Part shown: positions 24,909 through 33,856 of the stretch, piece after piece
Layout of the letters: each line of letters begins with the position of its first letter
Numbering within the stretch: the first letter of the stretch is position 1
NCBI GenBank assembly: GCA_024643555.1
Contig: JAHEMQ010000003.1
Span: 1 to 42,854 of the forward strand
Reading direction: 5' to 3'
Source of the DNA: Crocinitomicaceae bacterium
GTDB lineage: Bacteria; Bacteroidota; Bacteroidia; Flavobacteriales_D; Crocinitomicaceae
Length of the DNA: 42,854 bases
Position numbers and translations under genes: made by a program
Notes under the pieces: generated by a model
Told to the model about the DNA's origin: nothing
The model's input: the letters and a program-made list of their open reading frames with translations, nothing else
The model's database searches: none

Positions 24909-25988
24909 AGTATAGCGATTCCCTGAGTTTGAAAGTACAAGGTTTTTCATTTCCAATTGAAACAAAAGCACATTGATTTGAGAAGTGCTCAATCCTGATT
25001 TCATAGCAATAACATCAATATGGGCCTCCTGTAATTCAACTATGATTTGATACACTTTCAATTCATTTTCTTCCAGTTCAGGAAATAATTCCAATTGTTT
25101 TTTTGGCGTTTCGAAATCCCAATTCATGAAGTTCAGAAAATCTTGTCCATTTTGGATGAGGTGAGCCTTCTGTTTTTGGATTAACCAATTACAACCTTCT
25201 GACTGTTCCTGCTGTACGTTTCCAGGAAAAGCAAACACATCTCGATTGTAATCGTTTCCTAATTCAGCGGTAATAATAGACCCCCCTTTCTTCTTGCTTT
25301 CCACAACAACAATGGCATCTGAAAGTCCAGCAATGATGCGATTTCTCATGGGGAAATTCATTCGATCTGGCTTTGTTCCAATGAGAAATTCACTAATCCA
25401 TCCGCCATTTTCTAACATCAACTGTGCGGTTCTTCGGTGTGCATAAGGATATATGCGGTCTAAACTGTGTCCGAAAACCCCCAAGTTAAAAATACCCTTA
25501 TCGATGCATGTTTGATGCACATGAATGTCCACGCCATAAGCTAATCCACTGATAATCGTTAACTCTTTCGATTGAATGGTCGACAAGAGCTCTTCCACGA
25601 GCAGTTTTCCGTAGGATGTTTGATTGCGCGTTCCAACGATGGAAACAGTTTTTGCAGGATTGCTATTTTCCACTCCTTTTGTGAAAATCACAATGGGTGC
25701 ATCAGGACATTGACGAAGCCTTCGTGGATAATCTGCATCCATGAAAAAGTGACTTTTTATGTGATGCTTTTCGTTGAAAAGGATTTGTTTTTCTGCCAAT
25801 TGCAAGGCCGCATCTCGGTTCATTTCAGTTAAACGCTGCCTCGGAATCCCTGTCTGTAAATGAAGTTCTTTAATAGAAAGAGTAAAAAGGTCAGAAATGG
25901 AAGACAACTTCCCAAGGAGTTGTGAGGCCCTTGATGGACCGATACCTTTAAGTTGACTTAGAGCGATTTTGTATTGTTCGTACGGCAT
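24885..25988 (-). CDS. dprA: DNA-processing protein DprA
   Basis: A 367-residue protein that loads RecA on incoming single-stranded DNA during transformation. A helix-hairpin-helix-like start (KGIGPSRASQLLGKL) is followed by the Rossmann-type DNA_processg_A domain: SIVGTRNQTSYGK, IISGLAYGVDIHVHQTCI, FGHSLDRIYPYAHR, RNRIIAGLSDAIVVVES and GSIITAELGNDYNRDVFAFPGN. A winged-helix tail (EAHIDVIAMKSGLSTSQINVLLFQLEMK) closes it. No competence genes are nearby. It is monocistronic and diverges from a TonB receptor gene. Confidence 0.95.
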   Translation of the reverse strand: MPYEQYKIALSQLKGIGPSRASQLLGKLSSISDLFTLSIKELHLQTGIPRQRLTEMNRDAALQLAEKQILFNEKHHIKSHFFMDADYPRRLRQCPDAPIVIFTKGVENSNPAKTVSIVGTRNQTSYGKLLVEELLSTIQSKELTIISGLAYGVDIHVHQTCIDKGIFNLGVFGHSLDRIYPYAHRRTAQLMLENGGWISEFLIGTKPDRMNFPMRNRIIAGLSDAIVVVESKKKGGSIITAELGNDYNRDVFAFPGNVQQEQSEGCNWLIQKQKAHLIQNGQDFLNFMNWDFETPKKQLELFPELEENELKVYQIIVELQEAHIDVIAMKSGLSTSQINVLLFQLEMKNLVLSNSGNRYTLQWNHCA

Positions 25989-26002
25989 AAAAATGAAAAA
26001 AA

Positions 26003-26037
26003 TGATTAGTTTCGTTACATTAAGTTAACTAAAATCA
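26003..26037. promoter_or_regulatory. Imperfect dyad between dprA and a TonB receptor gene
   Basis: TGATTAGTT (26003-26011) faces AACTAAAATCA (26027-26037); apart from a two-base insertion the arms are complementary, with 15 nt between the TTAGTT/AACTAA cores. It sits in the 63-bp gap between two divergent starts and could be an operator or hairpin. It does not match the Fur consensus. Confidence 0.25.
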
Positions 26038-26051
26038 TCAGGCTTTTCAGC

Positions 26052-28358
26052 ATGAAAAAATACTTTTTCTTATTTTTTTGCGTGCTTCAATCAAATATGT
26101 TTGCGCAATTATCTGGTGTCGTTTTTGGAAGAGAATCAAATAGTGTATTACCGCATGTCTCGGTGAAATCGTCTGAAAACGAAAAGGTGGTGACGAATGC
26201 CTATGGGACCTTTATCATTCCCGTAAAAAAAATACCTGTCACACTATATTTTCAAAAAAATGGGTATGAATTAGATTCTATTCGAATCGTGAAATCGGAG
26301 TATGTATCTATGTCACTTTCCATGCAATCCCAAGATGCAAAAACAGTAGTTGTTACTTCTGGAAAAAGAAATCAAAATATTGAAGAAATTCCGATTTCCA
26401 TTGAAATATTAAAACCGGCATTAATCGCTAACAAAGGATTCACCAACCTCGAACAAGCGGTTAATCAAAGCCCAGGTGTATTTACCATGGACGGACAAGT
26501 CAGCATCCGTGGCGGAGGTGGGTACGCGTACGGAGCAGGTAGCCGTGTTATGTTGCTTTGGAACGGAGTACCAATGCTCTCACCAGATGTCGGAGATGTC
26601 AAATGGAACGCCGTTCCCATGGAACAAGCATCTCAAATTGAAATTTTGAAAGGAGCATCTTCCGTCCTATATGGAAGTGGTGCATTAAATGGCATCATTG
26701 CACTAACGGAAAAGGAACCAACTCCAGAGGGACAGCTTAAAGTGAAATACCAATCTGGATTCTATGGAAATCCAAAAAGGAGCTCTATGAAATGGTGGGA
26801 TCGGACGCCAACAACTCACTTGCTAGATGTTTATTACGGTAAGGCAAATGGAAGATGGGGTTGGTCACTAGGGATCAATGGACTTTTGGATGAAGGTTAC
26901 CGGGAAGGCAATGATGAAAAAAGAGCACGTGTCAATGGGTCATTTTACTATTTTCCTAAAAAATTTCCCAAAATGAAAATGGGTGTGAGTTATCAATACC
27001 AATGGCAAGACAAGGGGATTTTTATTCTTTGGAAAAATGATTCCATGGGATACCAAGCCTTGGAAAATACATTAAGTCGTCAACGTGCCATTCGTTTAAA
27101 TGTAGACCCATACTTAAAGTTTATCGATAAACACGACAATAAACACTATTTAAGAACTCGCTATTACCTCGTTACAACTGGGAATTCGGACAAGGTTTAC
27201 GATGCCTCTTTTGCTGAAATGTACTACGCTGACTATAACCTTCAGAAAAAAATCGGTAATACGAATTTAATTACCGGATTCATGAATATGACGAATAAAG
27301 TAACGAGTTATGTTTTCGATAATCACGTGAGTAATAACCTCGCCTTTTACGAGCAAATAGAGTCCAAGTTTAAAAAATTAGACATCACTGCAGGACTTCG
27401 ATTGGAGTACTGTAAATTGGATCAAGCCAAACCGGAAACACAGCTGGTCGTGTTCAATAAGTTCACCTCACCGGTGTATCCAATCGTTCGAGTGGGTGCA
27501 CATTACGCGTTAAACAAAGCCACTCATTTTCGTGCATCTTTTGGACAAGGGATTCGCTTTCCCTCTGTTGCTGAGCGCTATGTTTCCGCTTCTGTGGGAA
27601 GTGTTCGAATTTTTAGAAATCCTGATTTGAGAGCTGAAACAGGGTGGAACTCAGAAATTGGTTGGAAACAACTACTTAAAATTGGAAAATGGATGGGGAT
27701 GTTCGATGTGTCAGCCTTCGTTAACCAATACAGTAACATGACCGAATTCTCTTTTGGGGTCTACAAACCAGACACCATGGCATTTTTACAAACAAGCAAC
27801 CCGAATGCAATTAATTACCTCTATAACTGGGTCGGATTCCAAGCACAAAATGCGGAAAAAGCAAGAATTTCTGGTGTGGAATTATCTTTTAATAGTTCCG
27901 GTAAAATTGGTAATGTTGAATTGGTTTCACTGATTGGATATACGTATATGAATCCTGTAAGTTTAAATAATAATCCAATTTACCGCGCTTCTTTTTCCGA
28001 TACAACGACCAATATGTTAAAATATCGTTTCAATCATTTGGCGAAGGCGGATATTCAAGCCACTTACAAAAAATGGAGTATCGGTGGATCAATGCGCTAC
28101 AATAGCTACATGAAAAACATCGACCGTGCGTTTGAAGTGGGGGTTCTAGGGACAGAATTGCTTGTGGGAATGCAGCATTACCGAGAACAGTTTCACAAAG
28201 GAATTTTTGTGTTTGATGCCCGTTGTAGTTATGAGCTGAAACCCGGTGTGAAGCTGAATTTGATTGCAAATAACTTTTTGAATGCCGAATACGCGTCGCG
28301 GCCAGGAGACATTCAAGCCCCGCGAAATTTCATGCTGCAATTACAATACGACCTATAA
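26052..28358 (+). CDS. TonB-dependent receptor (first of a tandem pair)
   Basis: A 768-residue outer-membrane transporter. It has a signal peptide (about 19 residues, ending MFA), a CarboxypepD_reg-like domain (LSGVVFGRESNSVLPHVSV onward) and a plug domain with EEIPISIEILKP, FTMDGQVSIRGGGGYAYG and ILKGASSVLYGSGALNG, then a 22-strand-type barrel rich in aromatic and basic residues. It ends in DL rather than the aromatic residue usual for outer-membrane barrels. No SusD partner is present, so it is not a Sus-type glycan system; the ligand (metal, cofactor, other) is unknown. The next gene is a clear paralogue. Confidence 0.93.
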   Translation: MKKYFFLFFCVLQSNMFAQLSGVVFGRESNSVLPHVSVKSSENEKVVTNAYGTFIIPVKKIPVTLYFQKNGYELDSIRIVKSEYVSMSLSMQSQDAKTVVVTSGKRNQNIEEIPISIEILKPALIANKGFTNLEQAVNQSPGVFTMDGQVSIRGGGGYAYGAGSRVMLLWNGVPMLSPDVGDVKWNAVPMEQASQIEILKGASSVLYGSGALNGIIALTEKEPTPEGQLKVKYQSGFYGNPKRSSMKWWDRTPTTHLLDVYYGKANGRWGWSLGINGLLDEGYREGNDEKRARVNGSFYYFPKKFPKMKMGVSYQYQWQDKGIFILWKNDSMGYQALENTLSRQRAIRLNVDPYLKFIDKHDNKHYLRTRYYLVTTGNSDKVYDASFAEMYYADYNLQKKIGNTNLITGFMNMTNKVTSYVFDNHVSNNLAFYEQIESKFKKLDITAGLRLEYCKLDQAKPETQLVVFNKFTSPVYPIVRVGAHYALNKATHFRASFGQGIRFPSVAERYVSASVGSVRIFRNPDLRAETGWNSEIGWKQLLKIGKWMGMFDVSAFVNQYSNMTEFSFGVYKPDTMAFLQTSNPNAINYLYNWVGFQAQNAEKARISGVELSFNSSGKIGNVELVSLIGYTYMNPVSLNNNPIYRASFSDTTTNMLKYRFNHLAKADIQATYKKWSIGGSMRYNSYMKNIDRAFEVGVLGTELLVGMQHYREQFHKGIFVFDARCSYELKPGVKLNLIANNFLNAEYASRPGDIQAPRNFMLQLQYDL

Positions 28359-28423
28359 ATTTGGCTTAGATAGACGAAATTGTCCTGTTAATTCGTTATT
28401 TTCACATCCTACTACAACCATTT

Positions 28424-30808
28424 ATGCATAAATCTTACCTCATTCTACTTTGCTTGTTGTGCGCATCATTTGCTCAAGCCCAGGTTTCCGGAACGGTACT
28501 AAGTGCCGAAGATCAACAAGTACTGCCTAACGCAAAAATAAGCGCTTCGGACGGTGAAAAAACCATGACGGATTATGAAGGGAAATTTATCCTGAATCCA
28601 ACGAAGTATCCAATTAAGATTGTAGTGTCTATGATTCAATATTCCTTGGATACAGTCATTGTAAATCAAGCCGGACCTATCTCTATTAGCTTAAAACCAA
28701 AGACCAAGGACGAGGCTACTGTTGTGGTTAGCGCAGGAAAACGCAAACAAGCGATTGAAGAAATTCCGGTTTCCATGGAAATTATTAAACCGCAATTAAT
28801 AGACAATAAAGGGATTACGGACTTGGAACAAGCCGTGGATCAAACCCCTGGAGTTTTTACGATGGATGGACAAGTGAGCATTCGAGGAGGCTCCGGATTT
28901 GCTTACGGAACTGGAAGTCGTGTGTTGCTTTTGTGGAATGGAATGCCACTTCTTTCAGGTTATGCTGGAGATACACAGTGGAATGCTATTCCAATGGAAC
29001 AAGCTTCACAAATCGAAGTCATGAAAGGAGCTTCATCAGTACTTTATGGCAGTGGTGCTTTAAATGGAGTCATTGCTTTGGCGGAAAAAGAACCCAAATC
29101 CAAACCTGAAACAAAAATTAAAATTCAAAATGGCATTTATGGTGATCCGGCAAGAGCGAGTTTGAAATGGTGGAACAAATCTCCGATGTTTCAGCAAGTA
29201 GAAGCATATCATTCTCAAATGAACCGCTACATGGGATATACCATTTCTACCACCTTATTTAAAAATGATGGCTACCGTCAAGGTGAAATCGAAAATCGGG
29301 CACGTGTCAGTGGAACCATTTATTTTCGCCCGAAAACAGCGACACGTTTAAAAGCAGGAATTGGCTACAATTATCAAATGCAAAAAACAGGTAGTTTTTT
29401 AATTTGGCAGAGTGATTCGTTGGGCTACATTCCAAGTGGCGGGGCAGACACAAGCAATGCGGCTTCTACCTTAACCTATAACTTCGGACAACGTTTGTTT
29501 GTGGATCCTTATGTGAAATTTATAGATAAAAAGAACAATTTACACCATTTGAAAACACGTGTTTATTATGCACACAACACAAACATCAATAATCCGAGTC
29601 AAAGCAATGGTGCAGTGATCTATTTTTCAGATTACTCCATACAAAAGCAATTTAAAAATGGAGGAACATTGACCTCCGGAGCTTCCAATATTTACAATGT
29701 CGTAAAATCCAATCTTTTTGGAGACCACAACTCAGAAAACCTTGCATTATACTCGCAATTAGAGCTGCATCGTGGAAAATGGGATTTTAGCGCAGGAGCT
29801 CGGCTGGAATATTTTCAAATGGATGGAAAAAGCGGGGACACCGACTTTATGCTATCCGAAAAGAAAAACATCAAAATTCCGTTCTATCCCATTCTTCGCA
29901 CGGGTGTTCATTACCAAGCAGCGAAATTCACCCATTTACGCGCTTCATTTGGACAAGGAATTCGATACCCTTCTGTTGCAGAACGCTATACGCAAACATC
30001 AGTAGGTGCCTTGAACATTTTTCCGAATCCATATTTGACACCAGAAATTGGTTGGGCTGGTGAAATCGGCATCAAGCAGGGCGTAAAAATTGGTTCTTGG
30101 AAGGGATTTATTGATGTGGCTGCTTTCGTTAATCAGTACAGTAACATGATGGAATTCTCCTTTGTGTATTTTAATCCGATTTCTCAAAAACCGCTGAATC
30201 CGATAAACCCGAGTCCGGAGGATATTACGTTCTTGACCAGTGGAAATTACAACGTGAGCGATTGGGTGGGATTCCAAGCGCAAAACGTCGAAAAAGCACG
30301 CATTTCTGGTTTGGATTTCTCATTTAATTCCATGGGTAAATTGGGAAATGTGGAATTGATTTCTTTGTTGGGATATACCTACATGAATCCAATCAGTTTA
30401 AATAGCAATACGCTGTATACGGCGACATATTCTGATACAACAACGAATATGCTGAAGTATCGTTTCAAGCACTTGGCTAAAGCTGATGTTGAAGCCAACT
30501 ATCAGCAATGGAGTTTTGGTGTTTCTTCCCGATATAATAGTTTTATGCGAAACATTGACCGTGTGTTCGAATCTGATCTTGATCCTGCAGTGAATAGTGA
30601 AGTGTATATTCTGCCGGGATTAAAGGCATACCGTCAAACCCATAATAAAGGAAATCTCGTTTTCGATGCACGCATTGGATATAAAATCACTGAAAACTAC
30701 CGTGTTAGTTTCATCATAAACAATCTATTTAACGCAGAGTATTCAAGTCGTCCGGGGGACATTCAACCTCCACGTAACTTTATAGCACAACTCCAAATGA
30801 AATTTTAA
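28424..30808 (+). CDS. TonB-dependent receptor (second of a tandem pair)
   Basis: A 794-residue outer-membrane receptor, similar along its full length to the preceding gene. Shared blocks include FTMDGQVSIRGG, LYGSGALNG, RASFGQGIR, the FVNQYSNM stretch and the C-terminal SRPGDIQ-PRNF. It has a signal peptide (ending AQA), a CarboxypepD_reg domain, plug and barrel, and ends in Phe as expected. The stop codon shares a base with the kdsB ATG (TAATG), coupling receptor and lipopolysaccharide-sugar synthesis genes. The ligand is unknown and no SusD is nearby. Confidence 0.93.
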   Translation: MHKSYLILLCLLCASFAQAQVSGTVLSAEDQQVLPNAKISASDGEKTMTDYEGKFILNPTKYPIKIVVSMIQYSLDTVIVNQAGPISISLKPKTKDEATVVVSAGKRKQAIEEIPVSMEIIKPQLIDNKGITDLEQAVDQTPGVFTMDGQVSIRGGSGFAYGTGSRVLLLWNGMPLLSGYAGDTQWNAIPMEQASQIEVMKGASSVLYGSGALNGVIALAEKEPKSKPETKIKIQNGIYGDPARASLKWWNKSPMFQQVEAYHSQMNRYMGYTISTTLFKNDGYRQGEIENRARVSGTIYFRPKTATRLKAGIGYNYQMQKTGSFLIWQSDSLGYIPSGGADTSNAASTLTYNFGQRLFVDPYVKFIDKKNNLHHLKTRVYYAHNTNINNPSQSNGAVIYFSDYSIQKQFKNGGTLTSGASNIYNVVKSNLFGDHNSENLALYSQLELHRGKWDFSAGARLEYFQMDGKSGDTDFMLSEKKNIKIPFYPILRTGVHYQAAKFTHLRASFGQGIRYPSVAERYTQTSVGALNIFPNPYLTPEIGWAGEIGIKQGVKIGSWKGFIDVAAFVNQYSNMMEFSFVYFNPISQKPLNPINPSPEDITFLTSGNYNVSDWVGFQAQNVEKARISGLDFSFNSMGKLGNVELISLLGYTYMNPISLNSNTLYTATYSDTTTNMLKYRFKHLAKADVEANYQQWSFGVSSRYNSFMRNIDRVFESDLDPAVNSEVYILPGLKAYRQTHNKGNLVFDARIGYKITENYRVSFIINNLFNAEYSSRPGDIQPPRNFIAQLQMKF

Positions 30809-31539
30809 TGAAAGTTCTCGGCATCATTCCGGCTAGATTCGCTTCCTCCCGTTTCCCAGGAAAACCACTTGTTGATTTAAAGGGGAAAAGCATGATTCAA
30901 CGTGTCTATGAAGGTGCAATGAAATCAAAAGCAATGTCGAAAGTGATTGTGGCAACTGACGATCAGCGCATTGTGGATGAGGTATTACGGTTTGGTGGAA
31001 ATGTGTGTTTAACGGATGCAGCACACCAAAGTGGGACGGATCGCTGTGCAGAAGTAGCACGGTTAAATCCAGGATTTGATGTGGTCATCAACATCCAAGG
31101 AGATGAGCCTTTGGTTGATCCAAATCAACTTGACCAGTTGTTGTCCGCTTTCGAAAATCCAACTGTGCAACTGGCCACTTTGGGTATTCCAACCATGGAT
31201 GAATCAGATCTATCGAATCCAAATCGCATTAAAATAATCTTGGATAAGGATCAAAATGCACTCTATTTTAGCCGGAGCTGTGTACCGAACACCTACCATT
31301 TTAAAGGAGAACACCTTACGTTTTATCCATTCATGCGTCACATAGGATTGTACGCGTATCGTGTTGATACACTTATTGAAATCAGTCAATTGACACCAAC
31401 GGAATTGGAAAAAATGGAATCGTTAGAACAGCTTCGCTGGCTATATTATGGCTACAAAATCAAAATTGTTAAGACGCACATCGAAACTCCAAACATTGAT
31501 GTTCCTGAAGATGTGGAGAAAGTACTGCAGTTTTTGTAA
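30808..31539 (+). CDS. kdsB: 3-deoxy-manno-octulosonate cytidylyltransferase
   Basis: A 243-residue cytoplasmic enzyme that activates Kdo as CMP-Kdo for lipid A-core synthesis. It opens with IIPARFASSRFPGKPL, the nucleotide-binding signature, and has VIVATDDQRIVDEV, INIQGDEPLVDP, YFSRSCVP, HIGLYAYR and the ending NIDVPEDVEKV, all in family order. The length is normal (E. coli 248). It follows the TonB receptor with a 1-nt overlap. Its last codons contain the -33 element of the next gene. Confidence 0.96.
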   Translation: MKVLGIIPARFASSRFPGKPLVDLKGKSMIQRVYEGAMKSKAMSKVIVATDDQRIVDEVLRFGGNVCLTDAAHQSGTDRCAEVARLNPGFDVVINIQGDEPLVDPNQLDQLLSAFENPTVQLATLGIPTMDESDLSNPNRIKIILDKDQNALYFSRSCVPNTYHFKGEHLTFYPFMRHIGLYAYRVDTLIEISQLTPTELEKMESLEQLRWLYYGYKIKIVKTHIETPNIDVPEDVEKVLQFL

Positions 31540-31563
31540 TTCCATCTTTCTTTTGTAAATTTG
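31533..31563 (+). promoter_or_regulatory. Near-perfect Bacteroidota promoter of the HU/SPOR gene
   Basis: TTTG (31533-31536), 19 nt, and TAAATTTG (31556-31563) match the consensus at every fixed base. Only four bases (GTAA) separate it from the ATG at 31568, so transcription should start at or next to the start codon. The -33 box lies in the last two kdsB codons. Confidence 0.75.
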
Positions 31564-31567
31564 GTAA

Positions 31568-32602
31568 ATGATCTCATTTGAAGAAATTATTTGTCAGCTC
31601 ATTCTGCGTCACAATTGTGTTATTGTGCCGCATTTTGGTGGATTTGTAGCGAAAACAATTTCAGCACAAATAGATTTCGAAAAAGGCCAACTACAGGCGC
31701 CATACAAACAATTGTTGTTTAATCGAAACTTGATGAACGATGATGGGTTAGTGTTGGCGGAATATGCGCGTGTCAATGGATTTTATTACCAAGAAAGCGC
31801 TGAAAAGTTACTGGCATTTGTTGGCACATTAAATCAAGATTTGGCAGAAGGAAAACAAGTTTCCATTCCAAAATTAGGTGTGTTCAATAAAGATTCTGAT
31901 GGAGTCATTCGTTTTGAACAAGACCGTCATTTCAACTTTTTGTTAAGTTCCTATGGACTTTCGGGTCTGACATTTATTCCGAACGAAGTGGTGGAAGAAA
32001 CACCGATTGTTCAAATGAATCCAAGTGAACTGGCGCAAGAAACAATAAAAAGCTCAAGTAAATTGTGGAAATATGCAGCAGCTGCATGTTTATTGCCTTT
32101 CGCTTTCTATTCCTTTTGGATTCCGATGAAAACAGATGTTCTTCAATCGGGTCTAATTTCCTATACAGACTTTAATCCGTTAAGGGGAAAGCAAGTTGTT
32201 CACTACGCTGAAAAAAACGTAAGTGTCCTAGATAAAGCCTATGAGGAGGCGGCCCCAATCGGAACACAATTATCCACCACGGAACCTGGTGAAGTCGGAC
32301 TTTATCAGTACGACGAAACAACTGTGTTTGCCGTTGAAATACCAAAACAAGAGAAACGACAAGAAGCTCAACCGATAGCCACAAAAGCTGCTTTTGAATA
32401 CGTGGTTGGTTGTTTTTCTGATGAGCGAAATGCGACGAATTTTGTTCAGAAATTACAAGGTCTCGGTTTTCAAGCACACATCTTACCTGGCGGAACATTA
32501 ATCCGTGTCAGCGCAGGTTCAGCTAACACTACATCTGAAATTCAAGCAATCCAATCCAATGTAAGTTCCAAAGGAATCGAAGGATGGATTTGTAAATTAT
32601 AA
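31568..32602 (+). CDS. HU-CCDC81-like / transmembrane / SPOR domain protein
   Basis: A 344-residue membrane protein. Residues about 1-135 resemble the HU-CCDC81 domains known in Bacteroidota (NCVIVPHFGGFVAK, YKQLLFNRNLMNDDGLVLAEYARV, GKQVSIPKLGVF). One transmembrane helix follows at about 168-186 (LWKYAAAACLLPFAFYSFW), then a linker of about 80 residues and a C-terminal SPOR domain (FEYVVGCFSDERNATNFVQKL onward). SPOR domains bind denuded peptidoglycan at division sites, so the HU-like part should face the cytoplasm. The gene has its own promoter and is followed 8 nt later by a secreted peptidase gene. Confidence 0.85.
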   Translation: MISFEEIICQLILRHNCVIVPHFGGFVAKTISAQIDFEKGQLQAPYKQLLFNRNLMNDDGLVLAEYARVNGFYYQESAEKLLAFVGTLNQDLAEGKQVSIPKLGVFNKDSDGVIRFEQDRHFNFLLSSYGLSGLTFIPNEVVEETPIVQMNPSELAQETIKSSSKLWKYAAAACLLPFAFYSFWIPMKTDVLQSGLISYTDFNPLRGKQVVHYAEKNVSVLDKAYEEAAPIGTQLSTTEPGEVGLYQYDETTVFAVEIPKQEKRQEAQPIATKAAFEYVVGCFSDERNATNFVQKLQGLGFQAHILPGGTLIRVSAGSANTTSEIQAIQSNVSSKGIEGWICKL

Positions 32603-32610
32603 TTCAATTC

Positions 32611-33804
32611 ATGAAAAAATCAATTCAATTTTTGTTGCCAATATTTTTTGGCGCAAGCATTTCATTGGCGCAAGTAACCAATGCAGAGGGAAGTAAATAC
32701 AAATTTGAAAAAGTGGTCCAATTGGATGCAACACCTGTTCAAAGTCAAGGTAAAACAGGGACGTGTTGGTCCTTTTCAGGGATGTCGTTTTTCGAATCGG
32801 AATTGATGCGTTTGGGAGTGGGTAAAAATATCGTGCTCTCAGAAATGTACACGGTACGTAAGGCGTATGAAATGAAAGCCGAAAAGTACATTCGCATGGA
32901 TGGAAAAACGAATTTTGGCGAAGGTGGAGCGTTTCACGACATTCCATTGGTCATTCGAAAATACGGAGTTGTGCCTTTTGAAAACTATACAGGATTAGAA
33001 AAAACTGAAACGTACAATCATGCTGACATGTTCAATGAATTGAACAAAATCATGCAAGAGATCATGGCAAAATTGGGGAGTCCGGAAGGAATTTCTGATT
33101 CGTGGAAAAAGGAATACAACAAAGTGCTCGATCAATACATCGGAAAAGATGTCAAAGAGTTCGAATTCGAAGGGAAAAAGTATACTCCAAAATCCTTCGC
33201 CGAACATTTGAAGTTGAACATGGATGACTATGTTTCCTTAACTTCTTTTACAAACCACGACCTTTATAAAAAATGCATGTTGGAAATTCCGGACAACTGG
33301 GCTTGGGGAGAAAGTTACAACGTGACCATGGATGACCTTGTTCAAGTAACCATAGAAGCCTTGAAAAATGGCTATACGGTTGCCTGGGGAGCAGATGTTT
33401 CTGAGAAAGGATTTAGTTTCCGAAACGGAATTGCAATTGTACCAGCCGACCCTAAAAGTGTTGAAGTTGTAGGAAAAGATGATAAAAACTTCAATAATGC
33501 CGGCGCTGAACGTAAATCAAATGCTTTTACGGAGCCAACAAAAGAATTGAAAATCACACAGGAACTTCGCCAAGAAGCGTATGACAATAAAACAACCACA
33601 GATGACCATGGCATGCACATTGTTGGGTTATTTACGGATCAAAATGGTGTGAATTATTTCTTAGTGAAAAATTCATGGGGGACCTCAAACTATCCCAAAG
33701 GATATTTGTACGTTTCTGAAAACTATTTTAAATACAAGACAATCAATATTTACTTGCACAAGGATGGAATTTCGAAAGAAATTCGTTCCAAATTGAATCT
33801 ATAA
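32611..33804 (+). CDS. Secreted C1 family peptidase (bleomycin-hydrolase/PepC-like)
   Basis: A 397-residue cysteine peptidase. A signal peptide (about 20 residues, ending SLA) is followed by VQSQGKTGTCWSFSG with catalytic Cys52 and the oxyanion Gln just before it. The other active-site residues are His336 in DDHGMHIVG and Asn354 in VKNSWG. The long insert between Cys and His and overall pattern fit the C1B (bleomycin hydrolase) branch. Those enzymes are usually cytosolic aminopeptidases, whereas this one should be exported. It lies 8 nt after the HU/SPOR gene. Confidence 0.88.
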   Translation: MKKSIQFLLPIFFGASISLAQVTNAEGSKYKFEKVVQLDATPVQSQGKTGTCWSFSGMSFFESELMRLGVGKNIVLSEMYTVRKAYEMKAEKYIRMDGKTNFGEGGAFHDIPLVIRKYGVVPFENYTGLEKTETYNHADMFNELNKIMQEIMAKLGSPEGISDSWKKEYNKVLDQYIGKDVKEFEFEGKKYTPKSFAEHLKLNMDDYVSLTSFTNHDLYKKCMLEIPDNWAWGESYNVTMDDLVQVTIEALKNGYTVAWGADVSEKGFSFRNGIAIVPADPKSVEVVGKDDKNFNNAGAERKSNAFTEPTKELKITQELRQEAYDNKTTTDDHGMHIVGLFTDQNGVNYFLVKNSWGTSNYPKGYLYVSENYFKYKTINIYLHKDGISKEIRSKLNL

Positions 33805-33856
33805 GAAAGGTTGGCAAGAAATTTGTGAAATCGGAATGTTCTTAATTTGACGCCTT

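Noticed and set aside
25989-28423. Cobalamin riboswitch ahead of the TonB receptors
   Set aside because: The leaders are only about 65 nt and lack the B12-box (GCCACTG-type) sequence, so B12 uptake control of this kind is not supported.
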